This document shows, piece by piece, positions 1-8,496 of a stretch of 64,000 nt of DNA. The stretch is from Paenibacillus sp. Soil522 (GTDB taxonomy: Bacteria > Bacillota > Bacilli > Paenibacillales > Paenibacillaceae). The notes beneath the pieces were generated by a model, which saw only the letters and a list, made by a program, of their open reading frames with translations, did not search any database and was not told the DNA's origin. The translations under genes were made by a program, and so were the position numbers. Where the stretch lies: contig NZ_LMRV01000001.1 in the NCBI RefSeq assembly GCF_001428245.1, forward strand, positions 54,560 through 118,559. The letters run 5' to 3'. Position 1 is the first letter of the stretch; the number at the start of each line of letters is the position of its first letter.

Positions 1-1492
1 CATTAATCCTGTTAATGGCGTAAAAACGCCAATTTGGATTGCTGATTATGTATTAGCCGGTTATGGTACGGGCGCTATTATGGCGGTACCGGGCCATGAT
101 GCCCGCGACTGGGAATTTGCGAAGCAATTCGACCTTCTGATCGTTGAAGTCGTGCAAGGCGGAGATGTAACGAAGGAAGCTTATGCGGGCGATGGACCGC
201 ATGTCAACTCCGAATTCCTGAACGGCTTGACGAATGAGGATGCGATTGCAAAGATGATCGAGCATTTGGATGCTTCAGGCAAAGGAAAAGGCAAAATTAC
301 GTACCGCTTGCGCGATTGGCTGTTCAGCCGCCAACGCTATTGGGGCGAGCCGATTCCGATTCTCCACCTGGAGGACGGCACGATGAAGACGGTTCCCGAG
401 GATCAGCTGCCGCTGCTGCTGCCTGATGTTGATGCGATTAAGCCTTCAGGAACGGGCGAGTCGCCGCTTGCAAACGTTACGGAATGGGTTAATACGATCG
501 ACCCTGAGACTGGCATGAAGGCTCGCCGCGAGACGAATACGATGCCGCAATGGGCAGGAAGCTGCTGGTACTACCTGCGTTTCATCGATCCTAAAAACGA
601 TAATCAGATTTGTTCCCCGGAGAAGCAAAAGCAATGGCTGCCGGTTGACTTGTATATCGGCGGTGCTGAGCATGCGGTGCTTCACCTCCTTTACGCCCGT
701 TTCTGGCATAAGGTGCTTTATGATATCGGCGTAGTCGATACGAAGGAGCCGTTCCATAAACTCGTTAACCAAGGGATGATTCTCGGCAATAACAATGAGA
801 AAATGTCCAAGTCACGCGGCAATGTCATTAATCCGGATGATATCGTAAATGAGTTCGGCGCGGATACGCTTCGTATGTACGAAATGTTTATGGGACCGCT
901 TGAGGCGACTAAGCCTTGGAATACGAACGGCGTTGAAGGTACGTACCGTTTCCTAAGCCGCGTATGGCGCTTGTTCGTTAACGAGGACGGCAGCCTGAGC
1001 GCCAAAATCGGTGACGGCGAAACGAGCGATGCGTTCAAGCGTACTTGGCATCGTTCAATCAAGAAAATTACGGAGGATTACGAGGCATTACGCTTCAACA
1101 CCGTAATTAGCCAGCTGATGATTTTCGTCAATGAGGCTTACAAAACCGAAGTGCTGCCGCTTGCAGCGATGGAGCAATTCGTTCAATTGATTTCTCCGAT
1201 TGCTCCGCATATCGCGGAAGAGCTGTGGGAGAAGCTGGGACACAAGGACTCGCTGACTTACGCCTCGTTCCCGACGTATGAGGAGGCTTGGACAGTCGAT
1301 CAGGAAGTGGAGATCGTGGTTCAGGTCAACGGCAAAATCGCGGACCGCATTTCCATTGCAGCCGATATGGACGTCGCTGAAATGGAGAGCCTGGCGAAGG
1401 AGCATGAGAAGGTGCAGGAGCTTATTGCCGGTAAAACGATCCGCAAGGTGATTGCGGTAAAAGGCAAGCTGGTCAACATAGTCGCAAATTAA
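1..1492 (+). CDS. leuS: Leucyl-tRNA synthetase, 3' part (5' end outside window)
   Basis: Class I aminoacyl-tRNA synthetase that charges tRNA-Leu in the cytoplasm. The reading frame is open from base 2, so about 496 C-terminal codons are present and the N-terminal catalytic half lies before the window. Visible in order are the end of the editing domain ([13 protein letters not shown]), the return to the Rossmann fold ([14 protein letters not shown]), the KMSKS signature at 800-814 that binds ATP, the tRNA-binding helical domain, and a C-terminal region with the [11 protein letters not shown] motif typical of bacterial LeuRS. The gene ends with TAA and converges on comER after a 40-base gap. 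Identity is certain from the motifs. Its control cannot be judged because the leader is outside the window. Confidence 0.97.
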   Translation, partial: INPVNGVKTPIWIADYVLAGYGTGAIMAVPGHDARDWEFAKQFDLLIVEVVQGGDVTKEAYAGDGPHVNSEFLNGLTNEDAIAKMIEHLDASGKGKGKITYRLRDWLFSRQRYWGEPIPILHLEDGTMKTVPEDQLPLLLPDVDAIKPSGTGESPLANVTEWVNTIDPETGMKARRETNTMPQWAGSCWYYLRFIDPKNDNQICSPEKQKQWLPVDLYIGGAEHAVLHLLYARFWHKVLYDIGVVDTKEPFHKLVNQGMILGNNNEKMSKSRGNVINPDDIVNEFGADTLRMYEMFMGPLEATKPWNTNGVEGTYRFLSRVWRLFVNEDGSLSAKIGDGETSDAFKRTWHRSIKKITEDYEALRFNTVISQLMIFVNEAYKTEVLPLAAMEQFVQLISPIAPHIAEELWEKLGHKDSLTYASFPTYEEAWTVDQEVEIVVQVNGKIADRISIAADMDVAEMESLAKEHEKVQELIAGKTIRKVIAVKGKLVNIVAN

Positions 1493-1500
1493 TGCAATCC

Positions 1501-1553
1501 GAAGAGGTGAGCGGGCTTTAGCTGAAGAACAGCTATTGACCGTTCACCTCTTC
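1501..1553. terminator. Long inverted repeat between convergent leuS and comER
   Basis: The arms 1501-1514 and 1540-1553 pair over 14 positions with one G-T wobble. The loop holds a second short inverted repeat (AGCT ... AGCT). The right arm overlaps the last codons of comER. Neither side is followed by a clear T run, so this may be a non-canonical bidirectional terminator or a transcript-stabilising hairpin. The structure is seen directly; the function is inferred. Confidence 0.45.
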
Positions 1554-2372
1554 GCCTATAAATGCGCTCGAAACCTTGGCTAAATCTTCATTGAATTTGG
1601 CGTGAGTCGTACGTATGAGCTGGTTAAATACGCCATCCGTCTCGCGGCGAAGCAGGTTTAGCGCTTTGGCGGTAATACCGCCGGGCACGGCAACTCTTTC
1701 CTGAACATCCGCCGGCGTCAGACCGCCTTCGTTTAGCAGCATGCCTGTGCCAAGCAGCATAGCGCTTGCCACTCGCAGAGCTTCCTCACGGCCGATACCC
1801 GTTTCCTCGACGGCTGCATCGACGAATTGTTCCAGCAGGAAGGAGATGAAAGCAGGTCCGCAGCTTGACAGATCCGATACGATGCGCGTATAGCTCTCAT
1901 CGATTCGAAGCGGCTCGCTAATATGCGCTAATAAATCTTCGAGCTTCGCTTTGTCTTCTTCCTGCATCGTTTTACCGTATATGCAAAGCGATGCCCCGCT
2001 CCATACAAAGTTCGTAATGCTCGGAATAACCTTGGCAAGCCTGCAGTCTAATTCACCCTCAAGATGAGAAATGAGCACGGGGCTCGTTATGGATACGACG
2101 ATCTGATTCGGCCTAATGACTGCTTTTAACTCGTCGACTACCTTTTTGAATTCCAGAGGCTTGACACATAGAAAAATGATATCGCAGCCGCAGGCAGCTC
2201 CAGCATTCGTATATTCGGCTCTCAAACCGGAAAAACGGTTGGCCAAAGCTTGCGCTTTTGCAAAGGTGCGGTTGCTGATGGCAATTTGCGTTGGCAACAA
2301 TGCGCCGGATGCAATAAAAGCTTCAATGAGCAGGCTTCCCATCGTGCCCGTTCCGATAAATCCGACATTCAT
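1533..2372 (-). CDS. comER: ComER, pyrroline-5-carboxylate reductase family protein
   Basis: A 279-residue member of the ProC fold family: an N-terminal NADP-binding Rossmann motif (NVGFIGTGTMG, residues 2-12) followed by the helical dimerisation domain, with SSCGPAF and PGGITAKAL matching conserved ProC segments. In Bacillus the divergent neighbour of comEA is called ComER. Its enzymatic role is unsettled, so proline synthesis (reducing pyrroline-5-carboxylate) is possible but not shown. The start was set at 2372 because AGGAGGG lies just upstream of that ATG on the minus strand; a longer in-frame reading to 2435 lacks a ribosome binding site. It is divergent from comEA with a 189-base shared intergenic region, the same arrangement as in B. 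subtilis. Confidence 0.9.
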   Translation of the reverse strand: MNVGFIGTGTMGSLLIEAFIASGALLPTQIAISNRTFAKAQALANRFSGLRAEYTNAGAACGCDIIFLCVKPLEFKKVVDELKAVIRPNQIVVSITSPVLISHLEGELDCRLAKVIPSITNFVWSGASLCIYGKTMQEEDKAKLEDLLAHISEPLRIDESYTRIVSDLSSCGPAFISFLLEQFVDAAVEETGIGREEALRVASAMLLGTGMLLNEGGLTPADVQERVAVPGGITAKALNLLRRETDGVFNQLIRTTHAKFNEDLAKVSSAFIGEEVNGQ

Positions 2373-2561
2373 GCTGAACCCTCCTATGGGACTTTCGTAT
2401 GCATAACCAGATTCAAATGAAAGATTTAAGGCCATGCGCGAGCAAATCCCGAATCAAAATATCCGTATTCATTTCGTTTGCTCTCTTACCTTATTCCGCA
2501 GAACTTGTTTTATATGTCACTAACTACCAACTATTTTGTCGTTTGCAGGGGGACGTGCCGA

Positions 2562-3155
2562 TTGAAGACTTCATCTTATCGAGTGTCTAATAAACAGCTT
2601 TTACTAGCTGCAATCCTTATTATGGCGGCCATTATCCTACTGGCAGCTGCTTTGATGGAGCCCAAACAGACTGCTGCAGGAGAATGGGTGCCGCTAAATG
2701 ACGCAGTAGAAACGGCGCTTGCTTCGTTAGCCAAACCAAATGATGAGGGCGGGGCGGATGAGCCCGGCAATAAACAAAAAACGGCGAAGGCAATAAGCCA
2801 AACCGCACAGCCGGCTTCTCCCGATCCGGAAGCGATTGAAAGCACAGGATCGGATAAGGCTGCCCCGGAAAAACCGGAAGCTGAGGCAACCGCGAAAGGA
2901 AAAGCTCGGGCAGAGCCAGAGACCGGAACAAAAGCTAAAGCGGAAGCAAATGAGGGGGGCAGACTCGATATTAATCATGCTACGGCTGCGGAGCTGGATA
3001 AACTCAAAGGAATCGGACCATCCAAGGCTCAGGCTATCGTCCAGGACAGAGAAAAAAATGGGAAATTTGCGTCGGTTGAAGATTTGCTCCGAGTCAAGGG
3101 AATTGGTGAAAAACTGCTGCTAGGTATTCGAGATAGCATTGTAGCCCGTCCATAA
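2562..3155 (+). CDS. comEA: ComEA-like competence DNA-binding protein (helix-hairpin-helix)
   Basis: A 197-residue membrane-anchored DNA receptor for transformation. A TTG start at 2562 is chosen because AGGGGG ends nine bases upstream; the frame also stays open further upstream without such a site. A short basic stretch is followed by one hydrophobic anchor (residues about 10-27), then about 100 residues of Ala/Glu/Lys-rich linker, then a C-terminal pair of helix-hairpin-helix motifs (LDINHATAAELDKLKGIGPS and LLRVKGIGEKLL) that bind double-stranded DNA without sequence preference. The usual ComEA also carries an SLBB-type domain between anchor and HhH; I do not see one here, only low-complexity linker. 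It is followed after 214 bases by comEB. The name rests on the HhH domain and the neighbours. Confidence 0.88.
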   Translation: MKTSSYRVSNKQLLLAAILIMAAIILLAAALMEPKQTAAGEWVPLNDAVETALASLAKPNDEGGADEPGNKQKTAKAISQTAQPASPDPEAIESTGSDKAAPEKPEAEATAKGKARAEPETGTKAKAEANEGGRLDINHATAAELDKLKGIGPSKAQAIVQDREKNGKFASVEDLLRVKGIGEKLLLGIRDSIVARP

Positions 3156-3248
3156 TTGTGAGAGAATGGAAGGAAGCGGTATGTTTCAGTTTTGCTTGCC
3201 GTTATTGCACCCTTTATAAACTTAATAAGAATTTATTTGCGCTGCAGG

Positions 3249-3274
3249 AATTCGGAAATATTTATTTCAGAATT
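3249..3274. repeat. AT-rich inverted repeat upstream of comEB
   Basis: AATTC-G-GAAATA at 3249-3260 and TATTTC-A-GAATT at 3263-3274 are complementary apart from one central mismatch pair. It lies in the 214-base comEA-comEB gap, about 100 bases before the comEB start. No T run follows, so it is not a normal terminator. It could be an operator or a hairpin; nothing more can be said. The rest of this gap shows no gene. Confidence 0.3.
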
Positions 3275-3369
3275 TATATATGCAAGCGATAGCGGCTAGC
3301 CAACAAATTTAAGATTTATAGATGAGCAGCTAGAACATCAGATGCAGCAAGAGAAAGGAAGATGGAGTC

Positions 3370-3900
3370 ATGAACACCCAAACGCAGGATGCGGTCCGCA
3401 AGGATTGGGACACGTATTTTATGGATATCGCTTATATGGTTTCGACGCGCTCGCGTTGTCCGCGCAGACATGTCGGAGCCGTTCTCGTGCAAGGAAAAAA
3501 ACTGTTAGGTACGGCATATAACGGGGCCCCGATGGGCGTGCAGGACTGTCTCGAAGCAGGCTGCATGATATCGGAGGAGGTAGAGATGAAGCAGATCGAC
3601 GGCAAGGAGCAGCTTTTCAAAAAGCAGCGCTGCATACGAACGATACATGCGGAGCAAAATTTGCTGCTGTTCACGGATCGTGCCGATCGTGAAGGATCAA
3701 CCGTTTACGTAACCGACCAGCCTTGCTGGACCTGCGCCAATATGCTCGCAAACAGCGGTGTCATCGAAATCGTCTACCACCGCAGCTATCCGAAGGATAG
3801 TGACAAGGTGATCAGCCTGATGGAGCAGAAGGGCATCATATTCCGTTGTTTGGATCATTTCGAACCGCCTGCTCAAGCGCATATGGATGTTACATCATAG
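3370..3900 (+). CDS. comEB: ComEB, deoxycytidylate deaminase
   Basis: A 176-residue zinc-dependent dCMP deaminase that converts dCMP to dUMP, feeding dTMP synthesis in the cytoplasm. The zinc site is visible as H93-A-E95 (catalytic Glu95) and P118-C119-W-T-C122, and the N-terminal segment RRHVGAVLV is typical of the family. The ATG at 3370 has AAAGGAAG about 10 bases upstream. It sits between comEA and comEC as in B. subtilis, where ComEB is not required for DNA uptake. A strong hairpin terminator 33 bases after its stop separates it from comEC. Identity is firm. Confidence 0.95.
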   Translation: MNTQTQDAVRKDWDTYFMDIAYMVSTRSRCPRRHVGAVLVQGKKLLGTAYNGAPMGVQDCLEAGCMISEEVEMKQIDGKEQLFKKQRCIRTIHAEQNLLLFTDRADREGSTVYVTDQPCWTCANMLANSGVIEIVYHRSYPKDSDKVISLMEQKGIIFRCLDHFEPPAQAHMDVTS

Positions 3901-3932
3901 CAAAGATAATACGAGCTTATAAGCTGGAGGAG

Positions 3933-3977
3933 GAACCTCTGATTGCATCAATTGGATGCGTCGGGGGTTCTTTTTTT
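3933..3977 (+). terminator. Rho-independent terminator between comEB and comEC
   Basis: The arms 3933-3942 and 3961-3970 pair over ten positions including G-T pairs. They enclose an inner 5-bp stem GCATC/GATGC with loop AATTG, and seven T follow at 3971-3977. The hairpin lies 29 bases before the comEC start codon, so it would stop or attenuate readthrough into comEC. No separate strong promoter for comEC is visible downstream of it. Confidence 0.75.
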
Positions 3978-4005
3978 GTTTTTCAAAGGTTTGGAGGGTG
4001 GAGCG

Positions 4006-6588
4006 ATGAGAATGAATCGGCGGCCGTTGATCTGGTTCGCGATTTGCTGGGTTTTGGGGAGCGCTTTGGCTGCTGGCCTGAACAGCCGCGGCGCTTTGCT
4101 TGCGGCGGGCGCCGCTGCGCTGCTGGCGCTGGCCGCCGCGCTGTGCAGGCAGGCGTCGTGGCAGCTCGCGGCAGCCTGTGCTTTGGCTGTGGGCCTTGCC
4201 GCGGGAGAGAGACTGTGGGCGGATGCCCGCAACGTGACCGAGCTGCCGGCCCTGCTGGCCGCCGCAGAGGCGGAAGGACCGCGAGCTGCATATGCGGCGG
4301 AGGCGGTCGGCACGATCGTGTCCGCGGTCGAGGTCGACGGCGACCGCGCGGTATTTCGCGTGGAGGCGCACCGCGTCCGCGCGGCGGGAGTGGACGCCGC
4401 GCGGGAGGTGCGCGAGCGTGTGCTTGTTCATGTCCGGCTGGCTGAGCAGCCGGAGCAGGCTATCGCCGCGGCGTGGCATCGCGGCGACAGAGTGCGCTTG
4501 GCCGGCAAGCTGTCGCGGCCGGCCGGCGCATCCAATAGCGGCGGATTTGATTACCGCCGCTACCTGAGCAGCCAGAGAATCCACTGGCTGCTGAGCGTGC
4601 AGGGCACCGCCGCCGTCGATCCGGCGCCGGGCCCCCGCTGGACCGCGGCCGCTCTGCTCGGCCGCGTTGACGCCGCGCGCGCCTGGCTTGGCGCGCGGAT
4701 GGACATGCTGTATCCATCCTCGCAGTCCGGATACATGAAAGGTCTCGTCCTCGGCATCCGCGAGGACCTCGACCCCGAGCAGTTCCAGCAATTTTCGCGG
4801 CTTGGCTTAACGCATATATTGGCTATTTCAGGCCTCCACGTCGCCGTATTTCTATACTCGCTTGGTGGCCTGCTCCGATTCGCCCGCATGAGCCGCGAAG
4901 GGATACTGCTTATTCTCATGCTGTCCGTTCCCTTTTACGTCCTGTTCTCCGGCGCTTCACCTTCGGTTATCCGAGCCGGTCTTATGTCCGTATTGGGACT
5001 GCTTGCAGCGCGTATGGGAAAGCTGAAGGACGGCTTGCATCTGCTGGCGGCGGCCGCGGTGCTTATGCTTCTATTCGATCCTTTCTTTATTGAAAACGTA
5101 AGCTTTCAGCTTTCGTTTATCGTGACGGTCGGTTTAATTATTGGCGTCCAGCCCGTACGCAGCGCGATGCCGCAATGGCGCAGAGGCAAGCCACTGCTTG
5201 ATTTGGCAGCCGTTACGGTCGTGGCCCAGCTCGTTTCCTTTCTGGTAACGATCTATTATTTCAATCAATTTCATCTACTATCGATGCTGGCCAATTTTGT
5301 TCTCGTCCCGTTCATCAGCTTTATCGTTATGCCGCTTGGCGCAGTCGCGCTCCTCGTCGCGATCCCCTGGGAGCCCGGCGGCAAGCTGCTCGCTTATGCA
5401 TCGCATTATGCGAACGATTGGACTTTTGAGCTTGTCGATCGGCTTTCGCAGGCGGATGCGCTTAGAACGATCTGGGCGTCTCCGCCTATTTGGTGGGTGG
5501 CTGCATGGTTAATCATGCTTGGTGCAATATTCCAAGTCATCAGCGTATGGACGGGGCGGCTGGCAGCGGCCCGTGCCGAAGCCGCTGCCGCCTCGGAGGA
5601 AACGGCACCGCTGGGCGCTGCTGCGGCATGCATTATGGTTAAAGATAGGAACAGAAAAGTAAGCATAAGCTTTTATTCACTCCTATTCCTTTCGCTTATT
5701 TTGCTTTGTTATGCATATAAGCCGGATATTTTAAATACAAATGGCACGGTTAGCTTTATCGATGTCGGTCAAGGCGATGCCATTCATATCCGTACGCCAA
5801 GCGGCAAGCATATTTTAATCGATGGCGGAGGCACGCTGTCCTTTCGTAAGCCGGGAGAGGAATGGAAGGAGCGCAGCGACCCTTTTGAGATTGGCCGGAA
5901 GGTGCTTGTCCCTCTGCTATTAAAGAGAGGCGTGCGCGAAATTGATCTTCTCGTTATTTCGCATTTGGACAGCGATCATATCCGCGGCCTAAAGGCCGTT
6001 TTGGAGACGATTCCGGTTCGCAGCATTTGGTGGAACGGTACCGTTAAGGAATCGGAGGATGCGCAGAAGCTTCTGAGGCAAGCGCTTGCGCTCAAGATTC
6101 CGATGTACGGCGTAACAGCAGGTATGAAGCGTCAACTCGATCAAGAAACCGAAATAAATGTTTTATGGCCGGCGGCTAATGCTTCTTCAGAGGTGGTTAA
6201 GCTCGAAGAGCAGAATGAGAGCAGTGTAGTATTGGCTATGCGATTATATGAATCGACCTTTTTGTTTTCCGGCGATATTAATTCGGAAACGGAACGCGCG
6301 ATTATCCGGAATGAACGGCGGCACTCTCCATTAGTGATGAATAATTTATCGGTAATGAAAGCAGCGCATCATGGAAGCCGGTTTTCGACAGGCAGGGAAT
6401 GGCTGGATTACTGGAGTCCGCTTGGCGCGGTAGCTTCAGTAGGCGCGGCGAACAACTACGGGCATCCGCATCCGGACGTCCTGTCCAGGCTTGCGGGTGC
6501 AGGCGCAGCCGTTTGGCGGACTGACAGAAACGGCGAGGTCCGTTTTACTGTGACAGATGAAGGACTGTATATTTACGATAAGCATTAA
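4006..6588 (+). CDS. comEC: ComEC, DNA internalisation channel protein
   Basis: An 860-residue integral membrane protein thought to form the channel for single-stranded DNA uptake in competence. In order: an Ala-rich N-terminal part with membrane helices and an OB-fold-like stretch (residues 1-250), the ComEC/Rec2 membrane domain with the motif LTHILAISGLHVA and many hydrophobic helices (about 260-540), and a C-terminal metallo-beta-lactamase-like domain with DVGQGDA (from residue 586), HLDSDH (653-658) and AHHGS (788 on), a proposed nuclease. The ATG at 4006 follows GGAGGGTGGAG; earlier in-frame codons overlap the terminator. Base composition is uneven: 48 of 60 bases in 4081-4140 are G or C, against 20 of 60 in 5701-5760. 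This may reflect Ala/Arg-rich code, recombination or acquisition. Confidence 0.94.
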   Translation: MRMNRRPLIWFAICWVLGSALAAGLNSRGALLAAGAAALLALAAALCRQASWQLAAACALAVGLAAGERLWADARNVTELPALLAAAEAEGPRAAYAAEAVGTIVSAVEVDGDRAVFRVEAHRVRAAGVDAAREVRERVLVHVRLAEQPEQAIAAAWHRGDRVRLAGKLSRPAGASNSGGFDYRRYLSSQRIHWLLSVQGTAAVDPAPGPRWTAAALLGRVDAARAWLGARMDMLYPSSQSGYMKGLVLGIREDLDPEQFQQFSRLGLTHILAISGLHVAVFLYSLGGLLRFARMSREGILLILMLSVPFYVLFSGASPSVIRAGLMSVLGLLAARMGKLKDGLHLLAAAAVLMLLFDPFFIENVSFQLSFIVTVGLIIGVQPVRSAMPQWRRGKPLLDLAAVTVVAQLVSFLVTIYYFNQFHLLSMLANFVLVPFISFIVMPLGAVALLVAIPWEPGGKLLAYASHYANDWTFELVDRLSQADALRTIWASPPIWWVAAWLIMLGAIFQVISVWTGRLAAARAEAAAASEETAPLGAAAACIMVKDRNRKVSISFYSLLFLSLILLCYAYKPDILNTNGTVSFIDVGQGDAIHIRTPSGKHILIDGGGTLSFRKPGEEWKERSDPFEIGRKVLVPLLLKRGVREIDLLVISHLDSDHIRGLKAVLETIPVRSIWWNGTVKESEDAQKLLRQALALKIPMYGVTAGMKRQLDQETEINVLWPAANASSEVVKLEEQNESSVVLAMRLYESTFLFSGDINSETERAIIRNERRHSPLVMNNLSVMKAAHHGSRFSTGREWLDYWSPLGAVASVGAANNYGHPHPDVLSRLAGAGAAVWRTDRNGEVRFTVTDEGLYIYDKH

Positions 6589-6872
6589 TGCAGCAGGGTT
6601 AATGTCCAGATTCTTGCACTTGCTGCTATCATGTCATTTATTTCAACATTCATTCGAGTATTAACAGTGGTCAAACTCCTCCCGTCGGTTTTGGCCAATT
6701 TCTATATACGGGGTACTAGAAATTTGGTATCCTTTGATGTGGAGTTTATTTCGTTTCTTTTTCCGGTAAGAGAGTTTGCTTCACTTATTCATAAAGATTT
6801 TCTAACAATACGAATTTTATTATGCATTGGCAGCTGTTACTAAAAAATATATAGTTATTTTTCTTATTAATC
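6589..6872. other. Intergenic region between comEC and the ECF sigma gene, no gene seen
   Basis: About 280 AT-rich bases. An open frame of 70 codons at 6631-6843 has no ribosome binding site and no recognisable protein features, so it is not called. The only signal I can support is the ECF-type promoter at its right edge (separate entry). No clear terminator with a T run follows comEC; a weak 6-7 bp pairing between 6591 and 6638 has too long a loop to count. Confidence 0.5.
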
Positions 6873-6899
6873 TGCAACTTTTACCGCAATCCGTTCGTC
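6873..6899 (+). promoter_or_regulatory. Candidate ECF-type promoter of the sigma/anti-sigma operon
   Basis: TGCAAC at 6873-6878, followed by a T run, and CGTC at 6896-6899 with a 17-base spacer. This fits the ECF -35 (AAC) and -10 (CGT) pattern and would start transcription about 20-25 bases before the GTG start at 6929. Such autoregulation is common for ECF sigma genes. It differs from the sigma-W consensus at one -35 base, one -10 base and one base of spacing, so it is tentative. Confidence 0.5.
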
Positions 6900-6928
6900 A
6901 GAATGGTTGCAAGAGAGGGGGATCCTTC

Positions 6929-7477
6929 GTGGTGGAGCCGGAGCTTATAAGAGCCGCTCAGTCGGGAGATCGCGACGCTTTAATTACTCTATTGCGAGAG
7001 ATTGAAACACATGTTTATCGGACAGCCTACTATATATTAAATAATGAACAGGACGCCCTGGATGCAGCGCAGGAAGCGCTTATTCGCATCTACACGAAAA
7101 TTGGCTCGTACGAAGAAAAAGCACAATTTAAGACTTGGATTCAGCGTATTGTAACTAACATTTGCATTGACAAGTTTCGGAGAAATAAACCGACCGTCTC
7201 GATAGATGAGCACGACATGGTATTCCATGAGAAACAGAATGTGGAGGACGAGGTAATGTCTGCTTATGCTGCTCATGACATTCGAGCCGCTATCGATAAG
7301 CTTCCTGAGCACCATCGCGCGGTTGTCGTCCTTCGGTATTTACAGGATTTCTCTTACAATGAAATTGCAGACTCGCTTGATTTACCGCTCAACACTGTGA
7401 AATCATATTTATTCAGAGCTAGGCAGCAGCTGCAAACGTTACTCCATGATTATCAGAAAGGTGGTGTCCGGGGATGA
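6929..7477 (+). CDS. ECF RNA polymerase sigma factor (SigW-like)
   Basis: A 182-residue group 4 (ECF) sigma factor. Region 2 spans about residues 20-88 (DALDAAQEALIRIYTKIGSY, then FKTWIQRIVTNICID for -10 recognition), and region 4 about 120-172 (LPEHHRAVVVLRYLQDFSY, then NEIADSLDLPLNTVKSYLFR, the -35 helix-turn-helix). There is no region 1 or 3, as usual for the class. GTG at 6929 is chosen because GAGAGGGGG ends seven bases upstream; a second GTG follows at 6932. The last four bases overlap the anti-sigma gene (ATGA), indicating translational coupling. Resemblance to B. subtilis SigW is in size and motifs only; SigM/SigY-type assignment is possible. It would direct RNA polymerase to envelope-stress promoters. 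Confidence 0.92.
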   Translation: MVEPELIRAAQSGDRDALITLLREIETHVYRTAYYILNNEQDALDAAQEALIRIYTKIGSYEEKAQFKTWIQRIVTNICIDKFRRNKPTVSIDEHDMVFHEKQNVEDEVMSAYAAHDIRAAIDKLPEHHRAVVVLRYLQDFSYNEIADSLDLPLNTVKSYLFRARQQLQTLLHDYQKGGVRG

Positions 7478-8496
7478 ATTGTCAAGAGGTGATGGAACTA
7501 ATGCAAAGACAGCTTGACGACGATCTCGACGAAAGCGAGAAAACAGTCTTGATGAATCATACTGGACAGTGTCCGGACTGTGCAGCTATGTTCGAGCGTT
7601 TACAGCTGTTGTCCGCCGAGCTTACCAGTTTGCCGAAAGTAATGCCGAGGTACAGCTTAGTGGATGCTATTATGCCGCAGCTGGAACGGATTGAGCTGTT
7701 TAGTCAGCCTGAATCGGAAACGGAACCGTCCTCTGCTGTCGAAATGGCGGAGCCGGCATCGCTCCGCGCGAAGCGTGAACGACGCTGGCCGTCTATACGG
7801 ATCATGAGCGGTGTTATCGCGGCAGGAATCGTAGCAGGATTGTTTCTGGTTACGTATAAGCCGGGTATGTCGCCGGGCTTTAGCGGTGCAGCGCAATTTG
7901 CAGCTAATGACGCTGCAAATAGCGGGGCAGCCGATATGGCAAATGAAACGCGGCAGGAATTATCGTTTACTGCAAAAATTCCTGAAAATATCGATGCTCC
8001 AAAAATTGGAACGGAAGCACTTAAGAAGCAGGATAGCGCCGAAGAGCCTTCATCGAATGCGAATAAGGCAGAATCAGAGGAGAAAGCGATGCCAACTTCA
8101 GGGAATTCGGATGCAAGCACGGGCAATGATGCGCCTGCTGCCGAACAATCCGATAGTATAGACAAAAGCCTTAACGATGGCGACGGATCGAACTCTTCCG
8201 AGGGATTTACCGGTAAAGAAGACAAGAACGGATATGGCATTGCAGCTGATCATTCTGCATTAATTGCCCCTAATGGCAAATATAGCGCTCAGGCAGAAGA
8301 CTTTACGCTCAAAATATACGCCGTATCAGACCAATCGCTTGTGTTCACATCACCGCGCAAAAACGGTAAGCTGATGAATCTGAACTGGTCAGAGGATAGT
8401 GCGCAGCTGACCTACGAGGTTCATTTGGAGCAGGGCGCAATCGTGAAATATGTCATTGATCTGGCTTCCCTTACGGAGAAGAAGGCAGATCATTAA
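7474..8496 (+). CDS. Membrane anti-sigma factor with zinc-finger (ZAS) domain
   Basis: A 340-residue partner of the preceding ECF sigma factor. The N-terminal cytoplasmic domain begins MNCQEVMELM and contains H-T-G-Q-C-P-D-C (HxxxCxxC at residues about 29-36), the zinc-associated anti-sigma motif that traps sigma regions 2 and 4. One transmembrane helix lies at about residues 109-129 (SGVIAAGIVAGLFLVTY). Outside the membrane come about 110 residues of Ser/Asn/Glu/Ala-rich linker and a final 85-residue domain with APNGKYSAQ ... LKIYAVSDQSLVF ... MNLNWSEDSAQLTYEV. This resembles WD40/TolB-like propeller blades, a possible signal sensor. Release is probably by regulated proteolysis, as for RsiW, but no cleavage site can be read. 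The start overlaps the sigma stop by four bases. Confidence 0.85.
   Translation: MNCQEVMELMQRQLDDDLDESEKTVLMNHTGQCPDCAAMFERLQLLSAELTSLPKVMPRYSLVDAIMPQLERIELFSQPESETEPSSAVEMAEPASLRAKRERRWPSIRIMSGVIAAGIVAGLFLVTYKPGMSPGFSGAAQFAANDAANSGAADMANETRQELSFTAKIPENIDAPKIGTEALKKQDSAEEPSSNANKAESEEKAMPTSGNSDASTGNDAPAAEQSDSIDKSLNDGDGSNSSEGFTGKEDKNGYGIAADHSALIAPNGKYSAQAEDFTLKIYAVSDQSLVFTSPRKNGKLMNLNWSEDSAQLTYEVHLEQGAIVKYVIDLASLTEKKADH

Noticed and set aside
3846-4791. Long frames overlapping comEC on both strands (199 codons plus, 298 codons minus)
   Set aside because: They lie in the GC-rich start of comEC, where stops are rare in all frames. Their translations are low-complexity Arg/Ala/Gly and have no ribosome binding sites.
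6631-6843. 70-codon frame between comEC and the ECF sigma gene
   Set aside because: AT-rich, no ribosome binding site, no recognisable protein pattern.
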